DNA from: Strix aluco
Taxonomy: Eukaryota > Chordata > Aves > Strigiformes > Strigidae
Assembly: GCF_031877795.1 (NCBI RefSeq)
Contig: NC_133971.1
Coordinates: 7,644,784 to 7,708,783 of the forward strand
DNA length: 64,000 bases
Direction: 5' to 3'
Part shown: in pieces, positions 1 through 11,037 of the stretch
Layout: each line of letters starts with the position of its first letter
How positions within the stretch are numbered: position 1 is the stretch's first letter
Notes under the pieces: generated by a model
What the model was told of the DNA's origin: nothing
Seen by the model: only the letters and a program-made list of their open reading frames with translations
Database searches by the model: none
Program-made: the position numbers and the translations under genes

Positions 1-3000
1 TAACACCTGATATTTTGGAAAGTAAAAAAAGAATAATCAATTTCATTCACCTAGCTCCACTCCCACCAAAGCTGAGCATTTATCAAGGCTGACAGAGGAA
101 CACAGAGGCCAGTACTCTGCGGCTTTTAAAAAGACTTTAAAATACTTCTTCCTTTGTACATTTAAAATTCCTTAAATTATTCATAGCAATTTCCTAAACT
201 CAGATCTCAGATTTTTGAAACTTTAAAAAGCATAGACATATCTTCCCAAAATGTCATGACTTGTTTGGACTAATGAGAGCCATGCATGCCCACCATAGTT
301 ATAAACAAAACAGCCCCTCTAGATCAATGCATCTGGACTACCAAGTATTTGAAACACCCTCTCTTTACCACACCTGCTTTTATCTACCCAACACTATGTT
401 TCTGGTATTGGCAGAAAAAAAAAATCCAGTTGAGGATCTCTTAAGGTATCATAAGTACAGAAATATGAGCATAACAAGTCTGTCCTTGTGCAGGAACTGG
501 CAAAGGAAACAGAAACCAGTTTTTGCTTTTGTACTCATTGAGAGCTACTTTGTGGCTGTGTCACATCTTTTGTTCTTGCTGTAAGCCCTACAGCCTGCAT
601 TTAATGCAGAACTTTGTGGTGGCCACTGTCATGTCTTGGTCAGCAATGCAGCTCCCACACTCCAGTTCAGCAGCTCGCGACTGAGGCGTGTACTTCATTT
701 TAAATTTTTGACTAAAGGCAGCCTTCTTCATAAAGCCCTTGAACAGACAAAGAACTTCACCTCGAAGTAGGTGATACTATGAACTGAAGTGCCTTGCTGT
801 CTTACACAGATGTTTAAGCTATTTTCCAGCTCAGAGCCTGGAAGAACAGAAGATGCAAACAAAACTCAGCCAGCTAGCTAACACCACAAACACTTGACAA
901 AGAGCATTAGCAAGTTCCCTTATGACTTCTGAGGAATATATCATTAATACTTAAAAAATAGCTTGGTCTTACTACTGTTCTTTGATCTATTTTATGAGGA
1001 ACTCTGTTACAGAAACAGTTGGGATGCTAAGAACCATCCATAAATAATGCCCTATTTTCATCTCTATCTAACCTAAATATTTATGTGAAATCTCCCAATT
1101 AAAATGCTCTCTCGGTTTCATTGCTTGTGCTGGGGAGGTAGCAGTAGCTGAGTGTTAATTGAATTGCTATTCATATTAATGCCATCTGTCCCTGCACAGG
1201 GAGTTCATCTGAAATTCAGCAATAATTTGTGCCCCATTGGAGTTTGTTTTGGAAGCTGCTGAACAGAGAAGTTACCTATACGGACCAGATAAAGGTAGTT
1301 TTGTTTTATGGAAAGGCCTTTCTGATTAGCACATTTCTTTCAAATAAAATGTCTATAAAGTCAAATTCCATACATGGGAAATAATTTATTAGTAATCAAA
1401 GGAATCAGGACAGAAATTATAAGCCTAGTTATTCTTACTTAGCATATGTATCAAATTAGGAATTAGAGGCTGCTGAGTTTGTTATAAAGAGCTTGCAAGG
1501 ACAGTAATCACTAGCTCTCCTGCTGTTGGAGTCAGAGCTCTGTTATTGTACAGCTGCAAGAGACACTACACACAATATACTTATAAGCCAGCAGCCAGCT
1601 TGCCCCCGATGCAATGGCAATCACTGGTGTTCAAGTTCAATGGGCCTTTGATTTTTGAGATTCCTAAAGGCAGACTTAGAGTAATGCAGTGAAGCATACC
1701 ATCTTGGGAATAAATATAGTTGTTTATCAAATGGTTTCCAGACCTCTTACTGAGAGTTCCCTGTGACTGTGGATGTTCAGTACCCACTTACATAGAGTAT
1801 ATGCATTCACTGAGATCTCAAACTGGAAAAACATTCTGTTTTGATGTGGCATTCAACCACTTACATCCCACTGCAGTTGATGGAATTTATGAAAGTACTT
1901 GGTGCTAAGCATGGACACAAATTCACCATCACCAAGTGCATAAGTAGGCACAGAACAGTCCTCCTACGGTTATGATTACTTATATTAAAGAAAGTCACTT
2001 TAAGGTGCTAATACATGTCTACTAAATAAAGAGCTCAACTAGATCCAACCAACCTGTTAAAAATAACACCAGTTATTTTAAGTTATTGAAGTTGCTCTTC
2101 ACAGGATGTCCACCACATACTACAGGAAAGGTTCTCTATAATTAGCAGTGTGTTTTCTGGCCAAAGGGAGGTGAAAAGGTTTTTCTAAAAACGGAGTTGA
2201 CCCTTTGAAAAAGGGGGAATATCCAAAATCCTTACAACAGAACCATGTGGCCTTCAGCTCAATTGCCAAAAAAGTGATCATACTATTTTTGCCAGCTGTG
2301 TTGCAGGCTGTGTTGCAGGCTGCATTGCACAGTATCACAATGCATATGTTTTTAATTAGAGTGGCAAGACTGAAGGTAGGAATTGTCTAGTGTAGATTGT
2401 GCATGTGAAAGGGACAATTCTGTTTCAGACAATTTCAGCCCTTTGCAAAGTTGCTCTTGCATGACATTTTAGAGATGCTTTTGTCTCATTTGAAAAATGA
2501 AAAAAGAGTATTTGTATCTTACTGAAATGCTGTTTTCTCTCAAGGGTATGTGCTGAGAACACGGCTACAAACAAACATTACTGCTTTACAAGAGGGCACT
2601 TTGACATTCTCTGCTCTCCAAGCCAGAAGAGGATATTCATTTTGTTCTTTCACTGCTGCCACAAGGCCAGCCACAGCTGGTGATGGAGGCTCACAGTCCG
2701 GCAGGCCATTGCTTTCTCCTGAAAACACAACCCAACTATGGATCGGGATCTCTTACACTAGCATTTCCACAGGAGGGATACTTATTCCCCTCATAAAACA
2801 GTACTGAAAATGCAGCAGTTAATTTAAAATTGCCAAAATGGCAAAATTAATCAGTCCTGAGATTGTGATTGTCAGGGAATTCAAGAGAGTAATGACTAGA
2901 ATAACACACCCAACAAATATATTCGGATATGTGGAACTCTGGACACCTTCCCTCTTTCCACCATGCTGATCCAGCATTTTTTGTCATGGAAACTCCAGCA

Positions 3001-3892
3001 GGCATGGTTAGAGAAGAAAAAAGGTGCTCTTTTTCAGATGGCTCTCCCATTAGAGATGAAATTTTAACAGTTAATAAAATGGAACAAATAAAATATTAGA
3101 TTTAGAGCAGAATAGAAAGCATTGATAGAATTTTGTGTCTTCTCTGGCTGGAAAAGTTAGTATGTTGATTTATGTTAAAGATATGATGACATGAATCTTG
3201 ACATGATTTATACGAATTATCCCCAATCTGTATAAATGAAGAGCTTCCAGGAAGAGTAGCAGGAGAGAACACAAGCCTTTAGGAATAATGATTACTCTGT
3301 TTCTGACCCATCCATCCAGGCACGTGCACACCATAAGCTTTAATACAGTAGGGTGATGTTTGATTCAGAGGCTTACACAGTGGAGTTGCTACCTCTAGGA
3401 AAATGAAATTGAAATGGCTTCTGCTACTACACTCACCAACCCACATGTACAGGGTTGTCTCCAGCATTCAGGGAATTGGAATGAACACCAGTGATTTTTT
3501 CAGTCCTCTTTGAAACTTGAAATTTCAAGCAGAAATCTGCTCTTCTCAGATTTTGCTACCAGACGATACACAGATAGGGCCAGAATATTAGAATATAACT
3601 TTCAAGGCATAGTTCAGTCTTCACAATTCTCATTCATTATCTCTGCACAATCAGTCAAGATCAATTTCATTTTTTTCTCCACAGAACTGAGGATTTTGAC
3701 CAGTCTGTACCAGCTAGCTTCTCCCTCTTTCTTCATGATTGAGATTTTTAAAAAGAGTTGTGTGCTGTCAGATTTCCTCAGATATTAGATCATTTCAGTG
3801 AGTCTATCATTTTCAGAGTATTTAGTTGTTTTCTTGCAACATACTATAAAGTAAAAAACAGCCACCCCCCTGCTAAATATGTCTTAAAGAAT
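1..3892. other. Downstream intergenic DNA, no gene seen
   Basis: AT-rich sequence with many short frames broken by stops and no recognisable protein similarity. The one local structure I see is three near-copies of a 12-base unit at 2295-2330. In mammals CKMT2 follows RASGRF2 on the same strand; I looked for mitochondrial creatine kinase exons on the minus strand and saw none. Confidence 0.5.
2295..2330. repeat. 12-bp tandem repeat, three units
   Basis: Two exact copies of gctgtgttgcag followed by a third with three mismatches. Short minisatellite-like array with no evident function. Confidence 0.75.
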
Positions 3893-5207
3893 AATCCATG
3901 ACCTCACTGTGCCCAGTAAGATCACAGAGCAGATCATCCTGGAAGACATATGGAAACATATAGAAGGCAGGGAGGAGAGACAGCCAACATGGCAAATCAT
4001 GACTGACTGATCTAGTGGCCTTCTGCAATGGAGTGACTACATCACTGGACAAGGAAGGAAGTACGGCTGTCACTTTTCTGGACTTCTGTAAGGCCTTTGA
4101 CACAGTCCTCTACAACACCCTTCTCTCTAGAGAGTCTGAATTTGATGGATGGACTTTTAGATGGATTTGGAACTGACTGGATGGTGGCGCCTGAAGAGTT
4201 ACAGTCAATTGTTCAATGTCCAAGTGTAAACCAGTAGCCTGAGGGGTCTCTCTCAAGGGTCCATACTAGGACCAGTACTATGCAATATCTTCATTAATGA
4301 CATAGTGGGATTGAGTACACCCTCAGCAGAGTGCACCCTTGCAGCTGACACCAAGCTGAGTGGTGCAGTTCGTTCACTAGAGGGAAGGGATGTCATCCAG
4401 AGGGACCTGGACAGGCTGGAGGAGTGCACCTGTGCAAACCTCATGAAGTTCAGCAAGGCCAAATGCAAGGTCCTGCACATGGGTTGGGGCAATCTCTGAT
4501 ATCAGTACAGACTGGGGGATAAATGAATTGAGAGCAGCCCTAGCATGCTGGTGAACAAAAAATTGGACATGAGCCGGTAATATGTGCTTGCAGGCCAGAA
4601 AGCCAACCATATCCTGGACTGCATATAAAGAAGTGTGTCCAGCAGGTCAAGGGAGGTGATTCTCCCCCTCTACTCCGCTCTTGTGAGACCCCCCCCTGCA
4701 GTGCTGTGTCCAGCTCTGGGGCCCCAGCACATGAAAGACATGGATCTGTTGGAGCAAGTCCAGAGAAGGCCATGAAGATGATCAGGGGGCTGGAGCACCT
4801 GTCCTACAGAAAAGTCTGAGACAGTTGGGGTTCAGTGTGGAGAAGAGAAGGCTCTGGTGAGACCTTATTTAGTATATACAAGGGGCTTATAAGAAACATG
4901 GAGAGAGACTTTTTACCAGGGCCTGTAGTGACAGGACAAAGGGCAATGGTTTTCAGCTGAAAGCAGGTAGATTTAGACTGAACATAAGGAAGAAATTTGT
5001 ATGATCAGGGTGGTGAGACACTGAAACAGGTTGCCCAGAAAGGCTGTGGCTGTCCCCTCCCTGGAAGGGTTCAAGGCCAGGCTGGATGGGGCTTTGGGCA
5101 ACCTGGGCTAGTAGAAGGTGTCCCTGCCCATGGCAGGGGGTTGGACTAGATGATCTTTAAAGGTCCCTTCCAAACCAAACCATTCTATGATTCTATGATT
5201 CCGTGAT
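3893..5207 (+). mobile_element. CR1 retrotransposon copy A, decayed 3' fragment
   Basis: A 5'-truncated CR1 on the plus strand. Frame-shifted pieces of the reverse transcriptase are readable: ACTGTGCCCAGTAAGATCAC near the start, a CKAFDTVLYNTLL-like segment near 4090-4120, GIEYTLSRVHPCS-type sequence near 4310, and the conserved RDLDRLEECTCANLMKFSKA region at 4401-4460. The catalytic FADD box region (about 4335-4350) is altered. The 3' UTR includes the typical ggttggactagatgatcttt segment, and the element ends in ATTCTATG-type repeats (about 5181-5205). Many stops and shifts make this an old, inactive copy. Confidence 0.88.
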
Positions 5208-7229
5208 GATGGCCTTAGGTAAAAGACATAAAACCAGCCAACTCTTTGGTGTAAGGTTAATGAAATGGTTTAAAGTGTGGGGAAAACAGCTTGAAATTAA
5301 AATTATCCTGCAGTAGAGAGTACTGAATAATGTGATTTTAATACATCATCTGCTTTATCTTCATCTTACACAGACCTGATGTGCTGTTACTGTTTAGTTA
5401 CTTTACGTTAATTTTTAAAACAAATTAAATAGGCATCTTCCTATCTTAAAGGAATTACCCAGTTCAACAAATGAAAGCAGTAAACAGTGATTAAAAGCAT
5501 GTAACAGAAGCTTTACACATGGCTTTGTAGTCTTAAACTCTTAGTAACTATTTTGTTTCAATTTGCAAGTAATTTTATCTCCATGTGACTTGTTTTCCTA
5601 TCAAGAGGAGGGACATACCATACTTACAAACCTAAAATGTTTTCTGTGTTTACTTGGGTATAAAATGTGGCTAGACTATTTCTTTAATGCCAGGGCAGGA
5701 CACCAGCCAAGAGAAGACCAGGGATGTTTAGACTAAAGTCCAAACCCAAACCAACAGGATAAAGAAGGGAAGGACAATGTTATTTACTCTCTATTTATAT
5801 AATTCATTGCCTTTTGCCTAAAAAAATATTCTGTTGAATTGTGAAGTCCTTAAACACCTTCTGAAATGACATTTAAACGTCACCTACTTGTAACTTCCTA
5901 TAAAGGGAACAGAGATGTGGAAAGGGAGAGGCTTTCTTCAGCTGAAGATGAATGAGTTGTGTGGCTGGTTCAGTTTAATGTTAGGTGTCTTAGTTATTTG
6001 TGCTGTACACTTCACAGTGGATCAGCATTTCTATCTGTATATGAAGTAGGCTTCATCCTCTGTTCCAAGTTAAAATCAGCATTATTCCCAATGATGCCCA
6101 CAGCAGCTGCAATGCAGCATGAGCGAAAAAAGAATACAGTAATTCAAACCATTCTTTCCCGGTACAGACCCAGAACTTTCTCTGATTTTTACCCTTATTA
6201 ATGGCTTGTCCCTTCCCCTCCCATGTTTCTCTAAAAGACTCAGTAATTCAGAAGGAGTAGATTTAATTATTCACCACTGGGGAGTAAAATATAATCAGAT
6301 ACCAGTAAGGACTCTTGAAACTCAGGAAAAAAAAGAATGTTTAATTAGCATATAGGCACAACACCCTGCCTGATATGCCTTACTAACAATACAAAGCAAT
6401 AACCTCAGGTCAAAAGATAAGTTACAATACATGCAAAAACACCTGGAGTGTGCACTAAGTAACATGTTAGATATAGGTACATCTGTCAAATAAACATACA
6501 TCTATTCTCCTAAAGAACAAAACTTCAGAGACTATTTAAAAAGTAAAGGTACAATTAAACAACCATAGTTGAGCAGCATATTGGACACAAAGCATCCTAC
6601 ACAGAGACATTTGACCTTTGGAGGCAAAAACTGTAACAGGCAAATAGCTGAGAGCCAGATCCCCAAATACTTACTTACGAAAAGCTCTCAGTGAAGCCTA
6701 AGGTATTATCAGAATGAGGTCTGAAGGATTTTGCCCTTAATGAATAACAATTATGAGTGGGTAAAAATGTCTCTATTGGTGAGAATTTAAAATCATGTAT
6801 CTAATTTTAATGTTGCTGAAAAGAGTGAAAGGAGGAAAGACTGAATATTGATACAAACAAAACAATGTTTCCGTAAAACCCTTAAAATAAATAATGATTA
6901 TGAAGGAAAATTTGGGATAATGAACATGTCCTGAAATAAAAATCAATGTGGTTAAAGTTAATAAATATTTTAAATAGGTAAGTTCCTTTTTATCCTATAG
7001 AACAATAATCAGTATTAAGAACTAGGAAAGCAGAAAGAGGACGGAGACCTCTTTGTTTTAAATAAGGGTGATCACTCCCAGTATCATCTCTCAGTATTAA
7101 GCTACGCGTTTGTGTGTTACAGGACTAGCCGAAAGAAAGGGACAGAATATACACTTACTGCCACTGTAAATTCAACAGATCTATGTTTTCTTCCACATGA
7201 TGACTAATCACAGGCTCAGTCCACTAACA
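5208..7229. other. Intergenic AT-rich DNA, nothing recognised
   Basis: Low-GC sequence with only short chance reading frames. I see no splice-linked coding sequence, RNA gene or clear repeat family. Confidence 0.5.
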
Positions 7230-7239
7230 ATACTGGTGA

Positions 7240-7585
7240 ATTTAGTGGGGGGAGGAGAGGGACAGGGCGGGGAGTGAAGGCTGGGGTGAAGGCAACTCTA
7301 ACCCCATATCAGCGTGTGACAATTGCTCTCTGTCACATGGAAGGGGACGTGTCTGTGCTGCTGCCCAGGTTCCGATAACTACGGGCTGAATCCGGGCTGC
7401 TACTTATGCAGTAAAAAAATACTGCAAAACTCCCCTCGGACTTCGCTGGCAAATGTCCCCACTGCTGAACCAGTGGGTGAAATATGCTATCCCCATTGCA
7501 GCTAGCCAGCCCGTACACCCTGAGGCGTTTTTGTCCGGAGAGGGAGCAGCCCCTCCAACGCGAGAACTACCGTTGCATCTGACTG
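7240..7585. promoter_or_regulatory. GC- and CpG-enriched patch, possible promoter
   Basis: Within an otherwise AT-rich, CpG-poor window this stretch has a G-rich tract (7241-7290, including gggcgggg, an Sp1/KLF-type box) and roughly a dozen CpGs by eye, including caacgcgag at about 7556. It lies about 3.4 kb downstream of the RASGRF2 stop codon. It could be a promoter of the next gene on the minus strand (CKMT2 in conserved order) or an enhancer, but no exon is visible. It is smaller than a standard CpG island. Confidence 0.25.
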
Positions 7586-9274
7586 GTGCAGCAGGGCTGA
7601 GGAGCTAAGAAAGGCAAATAGATAGGCGCTTCAGCCCTTCTCTTTCTTACAAATCCTGCATCAGCTGGGCTTTTTCAGCTCCAATTGCAGAAAAGCAAGT
7701 TTGCTCTGCTTCCACGGCATAAAAGCTATAATGGACAAGATCCTAAAAGACAGCAAGATCCAAATGACAAAGTCCTCACTTGGAGATATCCTCCCTAAAA
7801 CACCAGATGCAAACAGTGGGTGTTTCACGACTGGGATTTCTATCTCTATATATTATATGGCTGTGGTGGAGTGGCACAGAGAAGCTGGTAGCAAGGAGCT
7901 CCACAATCCCTGTGTGCTGTACAGGGAGATCACTGCACTACAGTACACTATAGATGTACTAGGCAAAGCCTCACATAAAGCAGGTTGCTGCTGCCTACTA
8001 ACGATTGCCATAGCTCAAACACTGCAGCAGTACTGTAGCAGAGGCACTCAGGCCACTTACACATGAAGTACACAACCCGACTGCGGGGCAGACACTCTGC
8101 TCTACACTCGCTGTGTAGGATTTCTGCAGAACAGCTGTTTCCAGCTTTGGTTAGGGTTGCCACACTGGCTAGGGTTGTGGATACAAGATGCGCGCTCACT
8201 TCTCTGAGCAGTCACCTCCTGTATTTTAATGAACGCATTGTATCCCCATCCAAAAAGATTAATATTAGTCATCAGCAAATCAAACATTACTGTGACCACA
8301 ACCTTTTTTTGTTTTTTGTTGCTCTGAACACAAATCAAGTATCTAGCTACTCTAGCGATTCTAATCTAAATGGTGCCACTGACCCAAGAGGTAACTTTTG
8401 GCATATAAATAGTATATGCTTCTCCAGAGGCGCTGAACTACCACGTTGTCTACTGATTTTAAGATATGGGTGCTCAGCACCTTTGATAAAACCCATGTCT
8501 AATCATTTGTCTTCCTCTTTGTACATTTGTAATACTGTAGCACGAGCACAGCACCACCCCTGCATATTGCAAGCGTTAAAATACATTGAAAGTTTTGAAA
8601 CTCTGAAGAACCAATATACACACATAAAGTACAAAACAATAAACTGTTAAAAGAGTAAGATGAAGAATTGTACCCTGTAACCCTAAGAACATCAAGGAAG
8701 TTTGGTAAAATGGGGTACAGGCAGATGAAGCATCAATTAATAGCACACAACAGAGATACCAATTGACACTGACAGTTGTTACACATTGTCTTTGTTAACA
8801 GAGAAACAATAAAACCAAGTAATCACTTTTTGGACCACTTTTTCCCTGTTTCTTCATTACTTCAAAGCATTTTATGAAACTACCACATGGTAACTGCTTT
8901 TGTACAGAAAACACATAGTAAGTTGGTTTTGTGGTCCAAATAAACCATGCTCTTTTTTTCTTGTATCATGCATTGTGATGCAATCAGCTTCCTGTCAGTC
9001 ATTAGTGAAAAGATCAAGCATATTTTTGACAATAAAAAGCTTCTATAAGTAACATTTTCCATGTTCATTTCTACAGCAATCATTAGCCAGAACTATTTAA
9101 AATGTTTCTGGAATTTCCTTTTCTGCTGCTGTCTGCTTTTCTAATCGAGGAATTTTCCAGTATTTGTGACATTTCCTCATGCAGTTATTTACAAAGAGAT
9201 GGTCCTTGTGGTGAAGAACCTTAATGAAATTTACAGTTGCTAAGGTACATTTATAAATGCTAGCAGTTACACTC
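7586..9274. other. Intergenic DNA between CpG patch and RASGRF2 3' end
   Basis: No supported gene. A plus-strand open frame of 195 codons (8063-8650) lacks any recognisable domain and has an irregular, Ser/Leu/His-rich composition, so I treat it as chance. Around 8455-8500 the string tgggtgctcagcacct resembles a very old interspersed repeat common in turtles, crocodiles and birds. Confidence 0.4.
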
Positions 9275-10944
9275 GGACAGAATGAATGGAATTTATTGTG
9301 CAGCTCTGGGCTGGGCCAGCAATATAATTAAAGTGCAAATAAAGACGAAATCCACAAGCCAGGCAGATCCGTTTTTCATGGCCAGCATTAAGAAGCATCA
9401 CGACTGTGCTAAGAAATGTCAGATCAAATAGGCCTAGGTCACAATCTATTTTAAACATCTATCTCCCTGAGAGGATTTAAGGGAGGTATACAGTGATATA
9501 GCCCTATTTCTTCAACTGGCTGAATATCATTGGAAAAGTAAGGACACTTTTCCAGCCAATTTTTTTCAACAGTGCTAATACCTGCGTTTTATACTATGAT
9601 GCACTTTACAGCATGCATTTGAGCTCACTTTCCATGCAGCTACAACAGGCCACTCTTGATCGGGAAAATTTAGGAAGTACCAACTAGCTGCAGAAATGAC
9701 ATCTACCTACCTGGAATGTCACAAAAGCATAGGCTTTGAAAACATTTACAAATAGCACATTTTCTTAAACATATGCCCATATGCAAATGATAAGTACTAG
9801 CTCAGATAAAAACATATAGTTTGTGTTTGCTGGCATTCAAAGTTTGCCATTGATGTGAACAATTTTAGAGCTAAGTCAGTGCCGAATGGCTGAACAAAAA
9901 AAAAAGACGTTTTTCAAACCACTGATTCCATGCAAAACAAAACTGTCACTCCAACTCCTCGTGTTCATTGCTGATCACTACCCATTGCCAGACCAGACAT
10001 GTATTCCTCTCCACAGTGTGTCCAGAAAGTGCTCTGTAGCCTAACTTGCCAGAGAAGCTGCAGAAGGTGCAGAAAAATAAAGTGCCTCTTCCAGGGCTGT
10101 GTGCAACATGACTAACCATCCCATTCACTTGTATGTCTGGATTTCCCAAGTCTCAGGTAGAGCTCCTAACCTTGTATTTCACAGCTGAAGCTTGCAAGGC
10201 TGACAACTATTTACAGCTATTCAGCTAGTTCATTTCCTTTCTATGCTGTAAATAGTCTCATTGTGTACGAATGAAGAAATATTTACAATTCATTTACAGG
10301 TAAAATCAGTCACCTTAGAAAAGGCTGACAAGACATTTAAAGAAGGTAACATTTTGTAAAGGGTAGCATTAAATGTACAGCAAGTATTTTGAACAACTGC
10401 AAATCTGAAGATACTAGATGCTACCTTAATGTCACTCCATGATAGCAGATGACTGTTAAGATCTTGTTTTTTCAATTAAGTTAACATGATGTGAGGACCC
10501 CACTACCATTACTGCCTCAGTGAACGCATAGTTAGCCATCAACCCAGACCACATCACAGCCATCTCATTTTGCTCATTTATCTTAATATACCTGAGTATA
10601 CTACCACCATTTAAATATGTCCCCTTAATTTGTCACATAAGATGGCTACAATGAGTACTCGTTCACAGGAAAGTCTCCTATTTTCCATTAAATGCATAGT
10701 CCCTATTGCAAAACATAATCTTTGCAAAGCAGCAAGCAATCCAGGTAGGAAGCATCTTTGTCTCCCACCTCCAATGCTCATTTTCATTGCCTGAGAGGAA
10801 AATGCTGTGAGACTCTGTATCTCTTATTGGAAAAGAGAGCTTGCATTCTTCTCAATATTTTCCTTGCTGTCTTTAGGACTTAGCATGCATGATTTTGTTC
10901 ATTGTACTAAAGCTTTCTGTAGACTCTGAGGCAATGCTGGCTCT
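9275..10944 (-). other. RASGRF2: Probable RASGRF2 3' UTR
   Basis: Non-coding sequence directly downstream of the TGA on the minus strand. I see no further splice-linked coding sequence. The first canonical AATAAA on this strand is at 9297-9292, which would give a 3' UTR of about 1.65 kb. The extent is inferred from that signal alone; a longer UTR with distal sites is equally possible. Confidence 0.4.
9292..9297 (-). terminator. Candidate poly(A) signal AATAAA for RASGRF2
   Basis: TTTATT on the plus strand reads AATAAA on the minus strand. It is the first perfect hexamer I find downstream of the stop codon. The 15-30 nt beyond it include a modest GT-containing stretch. No transcript evidence is available. 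Confidence 0.35.
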
Positions 10945-11037
10945 TCAGGCAGGGAGTCTGGGTTCAATCTTTAGGGAAAGCTCATACAAGGTGTCTTCGT
11001 CTATGATGAGTGTCTTGTCAAGTAAATAGTGAGTGAC
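10945..11037 (-). CDS. RASGRF2: RASGRF2 last coding exon and stop codon
   Basis: A 93 bp coding part, acceptor attccag. It encodes residues 342-371: [20 protein letters not shown], then [10 protein letters not shown], and the TGA at 10947-10945. The [12 protein letters not shown] ending matches the RasGRF C-terminus, so the protein end is complete. The exon continues into the 3' UTR below 10945. Confidence 0.96.
   Translation of the reverse strand, partial: VTHYLLDKTLIIDEDTLYELSLKIEPRLPA

Noticed and set aside
588-696. Minus-strand mini-frame of 36 codons with a C-x2-C ... C-x2-C pattern
   Set aside because: It looks faintly like a zinc-binding segment, but there is no splice support or neighbouring exon, and it is too short to separate from chance.
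1-9000. Search for CKMT2 exons downstream of RASGRF2
   Set aside because: Conserved gene order suggests CKMT2 should follow, but no creatine kinase motif is readable in any minus-strand frame, so it probably starts beyond the window edge.
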